Of a DNA stretch of 64,000 nucleotides, positions 40,518-49,170 are shown piece by piece (within the stretch, counting starts at the first letter, position 1; every line of letters starts with the position of its first letter). The position numbers and the translations under genes are program-made. The stretch spans positions 1,860,001 through 1,924,000 of the forward strand of contig NZ_CP097349.1 in the NCBI RefSeq assembly GCF_023516215.1, written 5' to 3'. The notes under the pieces were generated by a model. It worked only from the letters and a program-made list of their open reading frames with translations, made no database searches and was not told the DNA's origin. Source of the DNA: Cytobacillus pseudoceanisediminis. GTDB taxonomy: Bacteria > Bacillota > Bacilli > Bacillales > Cytobacillaceae.

Positions 40518-40679
40518 ATGAATCACCTATTCTCAGGTTATCTTATATATTTATTTAAATATAGCAGATTTAAAGCTGGATAACATGAAAACCCTTACAT
40601 TAATTTATTTGGGCTTACATCCTCCATCTCCTTTTTGAAAGTATGCTAGCATTTTATATATGGAGAATAAATAGAAAAA

Positions 40680-40698
40680 CTGCTCAATATCTGAGCAG
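40680..40698 (-). terminator. Terminator of the ridA operon
   Basis: CTGCTCA atatc TGAGCAG followed by T5 on the minus strand; nearly identical to 32324-32352. Confidence 0.85.
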
Positions 40699-40712
40699 CC
40701 CTTGTTCGGAAG

Positions 40713-41185
40713 TTATTCTATTTCAACGATCATTTCAATTTCTACAGGGGCTCCGCCTGAAGGGAGGCAAGCCCCACAGCTTTGCGGGCATGTCCATTTT
40801 CCTTGCCGAAAATGTCATGAAGCAAATCTGATGCAGCATTAATGACTATAGGATGATTTTTAAAGCTGCTTGTTGAGGCAACGTATCCATCCATTTTGAT
40901 GATTCTTTTTACTTTATTTAAATCTCCAATGATCCCTTTAAGGGCTGACAGCAAATTCAGCGTACAAATTCTTGCTGCATCCTTTGCTTCCTCGATTGAG
41001 ATATCTTCCCCGACAATTCCTGCATATTTTTGCGCGCCATTTACCCTGGGTGTTTGTCCGGATAAAAAGACTGTATTGCCCGAGATAACGCCCGGTTCGA
41101 AAGGCATTCGGATATCAGCCAATACAGGGAGCTGGATATTCAGCTCTTCCAGTCTTTCTTCAATTCCCTTTTTTACCCCTTCCAT
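40713..41185 (-). CDS. RidA family (YjgF/endoribonuclease L-PSP), frameshifted
   Basis: About 157 aa, a RidA-superfamily protein with a family-typical VISGNTVFLSGQTPRVNG and NLLSALKGIIGDLNKVKRIIKMDGYVAS. The usual C-terminal LPSGAPVEIE motif is present only if one C is added near 40757-40760 (SLP-GGAPVEIEMIVEIE, stop at 40713). RidA enzymes hydrolyse reactive enamine/imine intermediates to ketones plus ammonia. The conserved arginine seen in true RidA is not in its usual place, so this may be another subgroup. ATG at 41185 has AGGAGG seven bases upstream. Imine clearance suits the nitrogen-compound enzymes encoded upstream. Confidence 0.82.
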
Positions 41186-41187
41186 CA

Positions 41188-41385
41188 CTATGCCTCCTGG
41201 GAAACACTTTGTTTTAATGAAGAATATAGTTGTTTAGTGAATTTAAATGAGCGGTGAGTATAATAGACTTTGGCGAAAGCTTGATTTTCACAAAGTGAGC
41301 ATTTGATTTCATATGGAGCTTTTCGAATATGAGGAGTTTTTAATATTTGCATGGCTTCTTTTAAATGTGTGCTGCAAACCCACAT
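41188..41385 (-). CDS. 65-aa protein with CxxC, upstream of ridA
   Basis: ATG at 41385 follows AAGGTGA. The product has CSTH near the start and a CSLCE pair at residues 30-33, which together could bind zinc (zinc-ribbon-like), and a basic aromatic C-terminal half. Its stop lies two bases before the ridA start, indicating co-translation. Family not recognised. Confidence 0.6.
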   Translation of the reverse strand: MWVCSTHLKEAMQILKTPHIRKAPYEIKCSLCENQAFAKVYYTHRSFKFTKQLYSSLKQSVSQEA

Positions 41386-41428
41386 AATGTCACCTTCTTC
41401 TATTTTATTGGGATTCTATATACTATTA

Positions 41429-41473
41429 CATTCTGTAATGGGCAAATGACGTTATTTCATCCATTACAGAATG
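41429..41473. promoter_or_regulatory. 13-bp inverted repeat between ferredoxin and ridA genes
   Basis: CATTCTGTAATGG (41429-41441) and CCATTACAGAATG (41461-41473) are perfect inverted arms with a 19-base loop. The left arm extends into a smaller palindrome ATTACA-ttc-TGTAAT. There is no T run, so it fits an operator for the 41385 operon at least as well as a terminator for the ferredoxin gene. Confidence 0.6.
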
Positions 41474-41487
41474 CAGTATTCGCAATC

Positions 41488-41838
41488 TCATTTTCCTGTT
41501 GTAACGGTTTGCTTTAATTTATCCGGCTTTCTCTTTTTCACCTGATCTGTAACTTCATCGTCCCATGAAATGGTGATATCCCCGTCTGTAACGAATGTCT
41601 GGCAGCCTAAACGATAGCCTTTCCCCAGCCATTCTTCTCCCAGCTTCCTTCTTTCCTGGATTTTTACGTTGTCCAGGTATTCTGCTCCTTCTTCAGTTTT
41701 AAAAACACAAGTACCGCAAATTCCTCCGCCGCAGCGATTTGGCAGATCTCCATCATAGCGGAGCGACATTCTTAATATATTAGAATCCTCAGGCACTTCC
41801 AGAGTTTTGTTGCTATTGACAAAATGGATGTTTGGCAT
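41488..41838 (-). CDS. 2Fe-2S ferredoxin, plant type (first of two)
   Basis: 116-aa electron carrier with cluster cysteines C36, C41, C44 (RCGGGICGTC) and C79 (YRLGCQ). The C-terminal tail is basic and charged. AGGGAGG precedes ATG 41838. A double GTATAC-type operator lies just upstream. Together with the second ferredoxin (48139) it is the likely electron donor to the diiron protein at 46351; no ferredoxin reductase is in the window. Confidence 0.9.
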   Translation of the reverse strand: MPNIHFVNSNKTLEVPEDSNILRMSLRYDGDLPNRCGGGICGTCVFKTEEGAEYLDNVKIQERRKLGEEWLGKGYRLGCQTFVTDGDITISWDDEVTDQVKKRKPDKLKQTVTTGK

Positions 41839-41875
41839 GATTGAATTCCTCCCTGTGGTTTCGTTTCTTAGTTCT

Positions 41876-41892
41876 TGGTATACAATATACCA
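41876..41892. promoter_or_regulatory. GTATAC-type operator, double half-site
   Basis: TGGTATACAATATACCA has perfect 7-base inverted arms (TGGTATA/TATACCA). It lies 38 bases upstream of the ferredoxin start, overlapping the promoter region. Strongest single copy of the motif. Confidence 0.7.
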
Positions 41893-42060
41893 TATAAATA
41901 ATATTCAGACAATACTAAACTTTTAAATATTTTATTTTAAGTTATTACTCTAATCCCGTAACTGCAGCACTGCTTTGCCCTTGACCCTTATGCATTTTCC
42001 ATAGTCGACATTCTTTGAACATATCCCCATTGGTTTCTTCTCCCTCTAAAGAAATGGCCA

Positions 42061-42300
42061 GTTCGGACTGATTTCTTCCTCTTCTGTCCCGAAGGTCGCC
42101 CAAGTTCGGACTCACGCCCTCCAGTTTCTTCCTCTACTGTCCGAAGGTCGCCCAAGTTCGGACTCACACCCTCCGGTTTCTTCCTCTACTGTCCGAAGGT
42201 CGCCCAAGTTCGGACTCACGCCCTCCGGTTTCTTCCTCTACTGTCCGAAGGTCGCCCAAGTTCGAACATTATTCCTAATGTTCCTTGCTCTCCTGTCCGA
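42061..42300. repeat. 52-bp tandem repeat array (GTTCGGACTC type)
   Basis: GTTCG-blocks start at 42104, 42156, 42208 and 42260, exactly 52 bases apart, with a shortened unit at 42061. Units read GTTCGGACTCACGCCCTCC then GGTTTCTTCCTCTACTGTCC and GAAGGTCGCCCAA. No gene lies between 41839 and 42327 otherwise. Confidence 0.9.
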
Positions 42301-42327
42301 AGGATGCTTCATTATTTTCTTTTACTT

Positions 42328-43035
42328 TCATTCATAAACGTTTTGCTGTTGAAATTTTAGTAGGTCCCTCTTTTTAACACTGTTTATATACGCCATGTAG
42401 GCTTTCTTCGAATTTTCAATATGAATCCTCATCAGGTATTCAGCTATTTCGGCATCTTTATCGCGCAGTGCCTTCATTATATCGATATGTTCTTTTAATG
42501 AGTCCTTCCTTCTTCCTGGTGTTTCATATCCCATATTGGCCGCCATATGAATAAAATCGATCAAGCCTGATAGGATTTCATATAGTTTTGGACTTTTGGA
42601 TGCCTTATTAATCAGCCTATTCATTTGAATATGTTCGGAATTGAAGTTTTCTTCATCCTGTTCACTTAGCTCCATTAGTTCCTTGATTTTGAGATCCAGT
42701 TCTTTTTGTGTACTTGTATCCATTCTTTGTGCTGCCAATTTTACAGCCAGCACTTCCAGTGAAGAGAGAATCGTAAATACCTCCAATACTTCATCCTCTG
42801 AGATATTGGAGATGACAACCCCTTTTCTGGGAACTGTTTTCACGAAACCTTGAGATTCCAGCCTGAACAGAGCCTCCCGAATCGGTGTGCGGCTAATGTT
42901 TAGCTTGGCTGCAAGTTCTCTTTCTACCAGTCTGTCTCCTGCCTGGTATTCTCCTTCTAAAATGAGTCTTTTCAGGTACAAATACGCATGTTCGCGTATA
43001 GATATTAAGTTGTTTTCCTCCCATGTTCTATCCAT
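42328..43035 (-). CDS. GntR/FadR-family regulator (copy 1)
   Basis: 235 aa. N-terminal winged helix-turn-helix (residues about 15-80; GDRLVERELAAKLNISRTP, then REALFRLESQGFVKT) and an all-helical FCD effector domain. Extremely similar to the regulator at 55187, especially over the DNA-reading helices, so both should recognise the same operator. It is downstream of the two chromate-transporter-like genes on one strand. Probably a repressor of the GTATAC regulon released by a pathway acid. Confidence 0.9.
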   Translation of the reverse strand: MDRTWEENNLISIREHAYLYLKRLILEGEYQAGDRLVERELAAKLNISRTPIREALFRLESQGFVKTVPRKGVVISNISEDEVLEVFTILSSLEVLAVKLAAQRMDTSTQKELDLKIKELMELSEQDEENFNSEHIQMNRLINKASKSPKLYEILSGLIDFIHMAANMGYETPGRRKDSLKEHIDIMKALRDKDAEIAEYLMRIHIENSKKAYMAYINSVKKRDLLKFQQQNVYE

Positions 43036-43059
43036 TTTTCCACCTCCTATTTTTATAAC

Positions 43060-43590
43060 TTAAGATAAAAAGATTCCTCCATAAAATAAAGCTCCAAATA
43101 TAACAAGCGAAGGATGAACCTTGAATTTAATTAATGTTAAATAGCTAACGGCTGCAAGAAGCACAAGATGCAGCATTCCGCTGTTTTCAAAGGCTGTCAA
43201 AAAGAACTGGTAGGCCATGACAGCCAGGAGGACAGCAATGATCGGCTGCACGGATTTGGTCATTAGCTTTACTTTAGGGGAATCTTTGAATAGATTAACA
43301 AACTTAAACAGGACGATGACTGCCAGCGCTGATGGCAGGATGGTAGCTGCCAAAGCCACTGCCGCCCCTAAAACCCCGCCTAATTCATAGCCGATGAATC
43401 CAGCCATTTTTGTTGCAATGGGACCCGGCAGCGCATTGGCAATGGCGAGAACATCCCCAAATTCAGTGAGTGTCATCCAGCCATTGTTGTTCACTACTTC
43501 TATTTGAATGAGCGGGATCGTTGCGGGTCCCCCTCCGTAACCCAATAGATTTGCTACAAAAAATGCCCAAAAGATCTCCCAATATATCAT
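43060..43590 (-). CDS. Chromate transporter (CHR) family, half-size, second subunit
   Basis: 176 aa with about five hydrophobic segments and the CHR motifs GGGPATIPLIQIEVV, FGDVLAIANALPGPIATKMAG and VALAATILPSALA. Half-size CHR proteins work as heteropairs. ATG overlaps the stop of the first subunit by four bases. Chromate export is not implied: an oxyanion or organic anion is equally possible in this context. Confidence 0.85.
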   Translation of the reverse strand: MIYWEIFWAFFVANLLGYGGGPATIPLIQIEVVNNNGWMTLTEFGDVLAIANALPGPIATKMAGFIGYELGGVLGAAVALAATILPSALAVIVLFKFVNLFKDSPKVKLMTKSVQPIIAVLLAVMAYQFFLTAFENSGMLHLVLLAAVSYLTLIKFKVHPSLVIFGALFYGGIFLS

Positions 43591-44183
43591 GAACTTTTCT
43601 CCCTTACTGGCATGTACTCTTCAATTGCCTTTTTATTCGCCTGCTCCTTCCGATGGGCAATATAAAATGCTGTGCTTAAGACTATCGCAATTAAAATACC
43701 GGGATGCCATTCCAAAAACTGAACAAATACCAGTGATACGGCAGCCAGCATAAGATTTTTTGGCAGCCCTAAGCCCTGGCTGCCTTTCTGGTAGAAACGA
43801 TAGGCCATCTCTGCCAGCATAAAGCCAATGACTGGTGTCACTCCCTGTACCATTCCGCTGACAATCGGGGACTGGCGAAAAGAGTATAAAACGCCAAGCA
43901 AGGCTAGCATGGCAATAATAGAAGGAAGGATATGAGTAAGGATAGCTACTGCGGCACCCATGCTGCCTTTGACTTTGTAGCCGATATAGGCAGCCATTTT
44001 CGTTGCAATCGGTCCTGGCAGCGTATTGGCTAATGCCAGAATCTCCCCGAATTCCTCCTCCGTCATCCATTTATATTTCTTAACTGCTTCAAATTCAATC
44101 AGCGGTATTGTCGAAGGACCTCCTCCATACCCTGTCACGCCGGTGCGTGCAAATCCAATTGCCAATTCAAGATAAGGCTTCAT
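43587..44183 (-). CDS. Chromate transporter (CHR) family, half-size, first subunit
   Basis: 198 aa with GYGGGPSTIPLIEFEAV, FGEILALANTLPGPIATKMAAYIG and HILPSIIAMLALLGVLY, paralogous to the next gene. GGGGAGG precedes ATG 44183. The pair sits between the enzyme operon and GntR copy 1, downstream of a terminator, so it should have its own promoter. Confidence 0.87.
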   Translation of the reverse strand: MKPYLELAIGFARTGVTGYGGGPSTIPLIEFEAVKKYKWMTEEEFGEILALANTLPGPIATKMAAYIGYKVKGSMGAAVAILTHILPSIIAMLALLGVLYSFRQSPIVSGMVQGVTPVIGFMLAEMAYRFYQKGSQGLGLPKNLMLAAVSLVFVQFLEWHPGILIAIVLSTAFYIAHRKEQANKKAIEEYMPVREKSS

Positions 44184-44221
44184 GCGATCCTCCCCTTATT
44201 TAGGTGTTATTGACTGAAGAA

Positions 44222-44260
44222 GGACCTCATTCCGCTACCTATTAATAACGAATGAGGTCC
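44222..44260 (-). terminator. Terminator of the diiron/ALDH operon
   Basis: GGACCTCATTC ... GAATGAGGTCC 11-bp stem directly after the GlcG-like gene. Confidence 0.9.
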
Positions 44261-44267
44261 CTTTCTA

Positions 44268-44747
44268 TTATTTTTTAATATCTGCTTCGGTTACAACTTC
44301 ATAGCCGTCTTTTTCCACGTGGGATTGAAGGGCTTCTAATGCAGCGATACCAACAGCCGTATCCTGCTCTCCATTTCCTCCGCTGATGCCGATTCCGCCA
44401 ACGACTTCCCCATTAACAACAATTGGGAACCCTCCGACAAACACAGCAAATTTGCCATTAAGCATATGCTGGATGCCAAATGCCTCATTGCCTGGAAGGG
44501 CAGGCCCGTTCGGTTCTTTATTGAATAGATGGGTGGAGCGTTTATGGCCGGCTGCTGTGTAAGCCTTGGCAATTGCAATTTCTGGCCCGGTGATTCTTGC
44601 TCCATTCATGCGCTCCAGGGCAATCACACTTCCTCCGTCATCGACAATTGCAATGGTTTCAAAGACATTGATTTCCGCTGATTTTACCTTTGCTGCTTCA
44701 ATCATCAATTTTGCTTCTTCCAATTCAAGTTTTAGAGCTGTTTTCAT
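44268..44747 (-). CDS. GlcG/HbpS-family (DUF336) protein
   Basis: 159 aa of the HbpS/GlcG fold: MIEAAKVKSAEINVFETIAIVDDGGSVIALERMNGA near the start and GGFPIVVNGEVVGGIGISGGNGEQD near residue 110. Members bind heme or cobalamin, or accompany glycolate and diol catabolism; catalytic roles are mostly unknown. Of three tandem ATGs I chose 44747, best spaced from AAGGAGA. Follows the aldehyde dehydrogenase closely, so co-transcribed. Confidence 0.85.
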   Translation of the reverse strand: MKTALKLELEEAKLMIEAAKVKSAEINVFETIAIVDDGGSVIALERMNGARITGPEIAIAKAYTAAGHKRSTHLFNKEPNGPALPGNEAFGIQHMLNGKFAVFVGGFPIVVNGEVVGGIGISGGNGEQDTAVGIAALEALQSHVEKDGYEVVTEADIKK

Positions 44748-44765
44748 CATCATTCTCCTTCTGAT

Positions 44766-46229
44766 TTAATAGCCAATATAAACGGTTTTCACTTGAGTGA
44801 AAAATTCCAGGCCCACTCTTCCCGATTCCCGGAACGTAGCGGTGCTGGATTGCTTTAATCCGCCAAAAGGTGCATTGATTAAGTTGCCGGTTGTTGTCCG
44901 ATTCACTTTTACCGTGCCTGCCTGAATGTCTTTAGTAAACCGGCTGGCTGTTTTTAAGTTAGTTGTCACAATGGAAGCAGACAATCCATAGTCAACGTCA
45001 TTGGCAATCGCAACGGCCTCTTCATATGTATCTGCCTCGATCACGGCAATGACAGGTCCAAAGATTTCTTCCTTGGCAATGCGGTGATTTGGCTTAACAT
45101 TAGTAAAAATGGCCGGCTGCACAAAATATCCTTTTTCATATTCACCTGATGTGAGGTGCTCACCGCCATATGCTAGTTCCGCACCGTCTTCTTTGCCAAC
45201 CTCAATATACTTCAGGACATTTTTCAGCTGTCTTTCATTTGCAAGCGGGCCGATCTTAACTCCTTCTTCAAACCCGCTGCCAATTTTAAGGGCGCTTGTT
45301 TTTTCAATCAATTTCTCCAAAAATGCATCTTTTACTTCGTTCATCACGATCACTCTGCTTGTTCCTGTACAGGCTTGCCCGGTTAAAGAAAACCCGCCAT
45401 TCACTGTTAATGCAGCGGCAAGATCAAGGTCAGCATCTTCCATAACTAGAAGCGGGTTCTTTCCTCCAAGTTCCATTTGAGTGCGGGTGGTGAAAGAGCA
45501 TTTGCTATGGATGTCCTCTCCTGCAGCTGTTGAGCCAGTGAAAGTGACAGCCTTGACTGCAGGATGGGTGACCAGTAAATCACCAACATCAGATGCCTTC
45601 CCAGTAACAAAGTTCAAAACGCCATTTGGTATACCGGCCTCGTGCAGCGCTTCAACAAGCCGCACGGCAATCAGAGGGGTATCTGAAGAAGGTTTGAACA
45701 CCACTGTGTTTCCAGTAATTAATGCCGGAGCAATTTTTCTCGCAGCAATGGAGATTGGAAAGTTCCATGGCGTGATCACACTTACCACTCCAAGCGGCTC
45801 TCTTTCTGTCGAAACTCTCATATTTGGATCATCATTCGGGAAGGTTTCACCTGTGAAGCTTTGTCCCTCGACCGCATAATAGCGAAGTGTCTGTGCGGAG
45901 CGCAGCACTTCATTTTTCGCATCATTGACATGCTTTCCTTCTTCCCTTGTCAGTTCTTCTGCATATTGGGCAGCATTTTCTTCGAGATGTGCTGCGGCCT
46001 TGTTTAAAATGGCAGCACGCTTTGATGGAGCTGTCTTTGCCCAGCCAGGGAAAGCTTCACTGGCAGCTTCAATTGCCTCTTTCACATCGGTTTCAGTGGA
46101 TGCCTGAAAAACGCCGACAACATCTTCTGTATTTGCAGGGTTCACACTATAAAACTTCTTTTGGCTCGCGGATTCCTGCCACTCACCATTAATATAGTTA
46201 TTGAATGTTTCTACCTTTGTTGTAATCAA
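44766..46229 (-). CDS. Aldehyde dehydrogenase (YcbD-like)
   Basis: 487-aa NAD(P)-dependent aldehyde dehydrogenase. Oxyanion N156 (TPWNFPIS), general base E253 (QMELGGKNP) and nucleophile C287 (GQACTGTSR) are all present. Overall it resembles alpha-ketoglutaric semialdehyde dehydrogenases such as B. subtilis YcbD. TTG at 46229 is preceded by AAGGTGA at good spacing; the ORF start at 46274 is not. It probably oxidises an aldehyde released in the pathway, after the diiron step. Confidence 0.9.
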   Translation of the reverse strand: MITTKVETFNNYINGEWQESASQKKFYSVNPANTEDVVGVFQASTETDVKEAIEAASEAFPGWAKTAPSKRAAILNKAAAHLEENAAQYAEELTREEGKHVNDAKNEVLRSAQTLRYYAVEGQSFTGETFPNDDPNMRVSTEREPLGVVSVITPWNFPISIAARKIAPALITGNTVVFKPSSDTPLIAVRLVEALHEAGIPNGVLNFVTGKASDVGDLLVTHPAVKAVTFTGSTAAGEDIHSKCSFTTRTQMELGGKNPLLVMEDADLDLAAALTVNGGFSLTGQACTGTSRVIVMNEVKDAFLEKLIEKTSALKIGSGFEEGVKIGPLANERQLKNVLKYIEVGKEDGAELAYGGEHLTSGEYEKGYFVQPAIFTNVKPNHRIAKEEIFGPVIAVIEADTYEEAVAIANDVDYGLSASIVTTNLKTASRFTKDIQAGTVKVNRTTTGNLINAPFGGLKQSSTATFRESGRVGLEFFTQVKTVYIGY

Positions 46230-46350
46230 ACCTATCACCTTACTCTCTGTTAATTTCTCTCTTTCCTGAGACAACTTCTCCTATTATAGAAAGAGCCGCC
46301 ACATAGACCTCGAAGGACAAGATTTAGTGTGACGGCCTGGATATTACATA

Positions 46351-47082
46351 TTATTTTGCTTCTACTAAAGAACCAAGATCTTGTTCAAGATATTCCCTCC
46401 ATAAGCCATCCATGTACATACGGCGCATTTTCGCACCTGTGCGGACTACTTCAAGGCAGCGCTGCTGTAATTCAGGAGTATCTGCATGGTCCAAAACGAT
46501 TTTGTAGCCGCGTTCTCCATGGATTTCATCGGATACGATATGAAGATCGAAGAATTCGATTTCTTCATCCGTGAATCCGTATTGTGCACGGAGAGCCGGA
46601 GTCTGCTTTCGATAAATGTCCGGAACCTGGGATTCCAGGCCGACAACTAGAGCAGCTGTTGCTACAACGAAGTTTTCACGGGCAGCTACTGCGTAGCACC
46701 AGCTTTGCAGGCCTAATGTTGTTGGAGCCATGTTTTCTGGATTGATTACTCGTTCGCGGGTTGTTCCACATGCTTCCGCAAAGCGAATCAGCAAGTCTGT
46801 ATGGCGGTCTGCCGCAATTTCTTCTTCATACATGTTTTGAAGTGTGAAATCTTTTGCTGCTTCAAATTTTGGATCGGTTGGAGTGTTGTGATAGATGTAT
46901 GCTAAGTAGTCAGCAAAAGGTCCAACATAGTGGTAATGGTTTTCTGCCCATCTGGCAAAATGCTTTCTTTCCAATTTTCCTTCAGCCCAAGCTACAGTGA
47001 ATGGAGCTTTCTGGCTATGGTTTCCTTTAATGGCTTCCTCTAGTTCTTTGCGAAATTCATCTTTCGATAATAATTCTGGCAT
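46351..47082 (-). CDS. Heme-oxygenase-like diiron protein (PqqC/CADD family)
   Basis: 243-aa all-helical protein of the TenA/PqqC superfamily. The residues E87, H94, E150, H181, D185 and H188 reproduce the diiron ligand set and spacing I recall for chlamydial CADD (E..x6..H, then E, then HxxxDxxH), as used by heme-oxygenase-like diiron oxidases. There is no pqqA/B/D/E, so PQQ synthesis is unlikely, and no tyrosine at the CADD self-sacrificing position. First gene of the operon with ALDH and a GlcG-like gene; two ferredoxins are nearby. AGGAGG precedes the ATG. Likely an O2-dependent oxidase of an unknown amine or acid. Confidence 0.85.
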   Translation of the reverse strand: MPELLSKDEFRKELEEAIKGNHSQKAPFTVAWAEGKLERKHFARWAENHYHYVGPFADYLAYIYHNTPTDPKFEAAKDFTLQNMYEEEIAADRHTDLLIRFAEACGTTRERVINPENMAPTTLGLQSWCYAVAARENFVVATAALVVGLESQVPDIYRKQTPALRAQYGFTDEEIEFFDLHIVSDEIHGERGYKIVLDHADTPELQQRCLEVVRTGAKMRRMYMDGLWREYLEQDLGSLVEAK

Positions 47083-47128
47083 GTGTAAACTCCTCCTCGA
47101 AATTTATGTAGCCTATTGGCACTTGATA

Positions 47129-47216
47129 TTTTGTATACCAAAACTTATTAAAAAATAATAGGTTGCTAATTTACAACCTTATATTACCTTGTTTTTTTGG
47201 TCTTTGGTATACCTTA
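47129..47216. promoter_or_regulatory. Two GTATAC-type operators upstream of the diiron gene
   Basis: TTTTGTATACCAAAA (core 47133-47138) and TTTGGTATACCTTA (core 47207-47212), 74 bp apart, both upstream of the 47082 start and downstream of the creatininase-like gene. Confidence 0.7.
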
Positions 47217-47307
47217 ATGAAATCATAACCTATTCTTTTTGAATTGTAAACATAATTTTTAGAATTTTTTAAAGATTAATTTTTATCGTATGATAGATTG
47301 TAAGTAA

Positions 47308-48078
47308 CTAATAAAGCAGCTCTTCTTTAAGATCAAGCAGCTCGGAAAGTTCTGCAGACAGATTATCCAGGGCTTCTTCAACGATTTGCTCTCCGATTTC
47401 CCTGCTCCCTTGCCGGCCATCACCTATACAGCCGTTTCCAGTCATTTCTTCATAGAAGTAAAATCCCTGGACAGCTTTCCCAGGCCGGAGCCTTTCCCAT
47501 CTTCCGCCTTCCTTGATATCTCCTTTTTCCAAGAGGTCCTCTCTTACCAGTTCAGGAGCAAGATACAGGGCTTCAGACACTTCCCGTTCGCAGCTGTGGC
47601 CAAATAAAGGGGATTTTACATATTTCCCGATAGATCCCTTTGCAGATGACGTGGTCTTTGCATAGTAGACTTCTACTTCCAGTTCCTTGGTGATAGTCAT
47701 GGCGGCCAAATTCAGTGTAGATTGGTTTCCGCCATGTGAATTCAAAAATAAAAACTTCTTGATTCCATGCTGTTTCAGTGAGGAAACCATGTCTGTAAGA
47801 ATGGCAATCAAAGTTGAAGGCTGAAGTGTTATTGTACCGGGAAAATGGATGTGATGCTCGGAAACCCCCATGTTAACAGTCGGCGTCACAATAGCATATG
47901 GGAACATTCTCTGCCCCAGTTTATTAGCCATTCTCTCCGCAAGCACCGCATCACAGCTTTCGGCCATATGTGGACCATGCTGCTCATGTGCTCCAACAGG
48001 AATTATGGCAAACTCTACTGTGTCTAGTGATTTCTCGACTTCCTTCCAAGTCATTTTAGTAAGATCATAACAATTCAT
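47308..48078 (-). CDS. Creatininase-family amidohydrolase
   Basis: 256-aa metal-dependent hydrolase (creatininase/MftE/ArfB superfamily). Metal-site residues E32, H34 and D43 (GAHEQHGPHMAESCD) and H115 (LNSHGGNQ) are present, with GHSCEREVSEAL (161-171) completing the site. The family opens cyclic amides (creatinine), removes formyl groups or cleaves peptides. No mycofactocin genes are near, so MftE is unlikely. It carries its own GTATAC operator. A lactam or amide intermediate is the natural guess for its substrate. Confidence 0.87.
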   Translation of the reverse strand: MNCYDLTKMTWKEVEKSLDTVEFAIIPVGAHEQHGPHMAESCDAVLAERMANKLGQRMFPYAIVTPTVNMGVSEHHIHFPGTITLQPSTLIAILTDMVSSLKQHGIKKFLFLNSHGGNQSTLNLAAMTITKELEVEVYYAKTTSSAKGSIGKYVKSPLFGHSCEREVSEALYLAPELVREDLLEKGDIKEGGRWERLRPGKAVQGFYFYEEMTGNGCIGDGRQGSREIGEQIVEEALDNLSAELSELLDLKEELLY

Positions 48079-48106
48079 TTCTTGATACCCCGCTTATTTT
48101 AGGTAT

Positions 48107-48120
48107 TTTGTATACCAATA
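48107..48120. promoter_or_regulatory. GTATAC-type operator upstream of the amidohydrolase
   Basis: TTTTGTATACCAAT, core 48110-48115, 30 bases upstream of the start. Confidence 0.65.
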
Positions 48121-48138
48121 ATAAATAAAAATAAAAAA

Positions 48139-48471
48139 CTATTTTGTAATAACTGCAGTAGTCTTCTTAGGGGGCTTTACAGAGATGTTTTCCTGGGATA
48201 TTTCAATGTCGTTTTGGATCGTCATTTGACAGGTTAACCGATACCCTTCTTTCACTTTGTCGCCAAGCATTTTTTCTTCCTTCCAATTTGGCGGAGCGAG
48301 ATCATCTCCCCCATTTAATACTATGCACGTACATTTTGTGCATCTTCCCATGCCGCAACCATATTTTAATTCGGGAAACTGGCGGATCCCTGCAAGGACA
48401 ACCAAATTGGCATTATCCTTTACCTGCTTTTCCACAATCTCTCCATCCACATGAAGCGTTACCTTCGGCAT
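48139..48471 (-). CDS. 2Fe-2S ferredoxin, plant type (second)
   Basis: 110-aa electron carrier with cluster cysteines C39, C44, C47 (GCGMGRCTKC) and C81 (YRLTCQ), plus an extra C49. Only distantly similar to the first ferredoxin outside the cluster loops. AAAGGGG precedes ATG 48471. The GTATAC operator lies 44 bases upstream. Two ferredoxins around one diiron protein suggest separate electron-transfer partners. Confidence 0.9.
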   Translation of the reverse strand: MPKVTLHVDGEIVEKQVKDNANLVVLAGIRQFPELKYGCGMGRCTKCTCIVLNGGDDLAPPNWKEEKMLGDKVKEGYRLTCQMTIQNDIEISQENISVKPPKKTTAVITK

Positions 48472-48514
48472 AATATTACCCCTTTCAGTTAATTCTAAAG
48501 ATTTTGATACTTTT

Positions 48515-48529
48515 TCAAAGTATACAATC
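48515..48529. promoter_or_regulatory. GTATAC-type operator upstream of ferredoxin 2
   Basis: CAAAGTATACAATC, core 48520-48525. Confidence 0.6.
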
Positions 48530-48601
48530 TTTCGGGAAGATTAGCAAACTCGTTTTTTATTTTTTTGTGTTTGGCGGATATAGGTAGGTGTCTCTTACTG
48601 G

Positions 48602-49170
48602 ATTAACTACGATTTTCCTTTGAGTGCGATTAATTTCGTCGTGATTCGGCTACATTAACTACCATTTTCTTTGGGTTTAATTATTTCGTCGTGATTCGCT
48701 CACATTAACTACCGTTTTTCCTTGTGTGTGATTAATTTGGTCGTTATTCAGCGAGATTAACTACCATTTTCTTTGAGTTTAATTATTTTCATCGTGATTC
48801 GGCCGCATTAACTACCGTTTTTCCTTGTGTGTGATTAATTTGGTCGTTATTCAGCGAGATTAACTACCATTTTCTTTGAGTTTAATTATTTTCATCGTGA
48901 TTCGGCCGCATTAACTACCGTTTTTCCTTGTGTGCGATTAATTTGGTCGTTATTCTGTGAGATTAACTACCATTTTCTTTGAGTTTAATTATTTTCGTCG
49001 TGATTCGGCCGCATTAACTACCGTTTTTCCTTGTGTGCGATTAATTTGGTCGTTATCCTGTGAGGTTAACTACCATTTTCTTTGAGTTTAATTATTTTCG
49101 TCGTGATTCGGCCGCATTAACTAACATTTTTCCTTGTGTGTGATTAATTTGGTCGTTAATCTCCCAGTTG
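48602..49170. repeat. 52-bp tandem array, 11 units of two alternating types
   Basis: The ATTAAC blocks begin at 48602, 48654, 48704, 48756, 48807, 48859, 48910, 48962, 49013, 49064 and 49116, i.e. every 51-52 bases. Units alternate between ACCGTTTTTCCTTGTGTG and ACCATTTTCTTTGAGTTT types, giving a 103-bp higher-order period. No open reading frame or start signal is associated. Confidence 0.92.

Noticed and set aside
46351..48078. PQQ or mycofactocin biosynthesis cluster (PqqC-like plus creatininase/MftE-like genes)
   Set aside because: No pqqA/B/D/E, no mftA/B/C, no radical SAM gene anywhere in the window; the diiron ligand set points to an oxidase instead.
48602..49170. CRISPR array
   Set aside because: Units abut with no unique spacers, alternate between two types and no cas genes are present.
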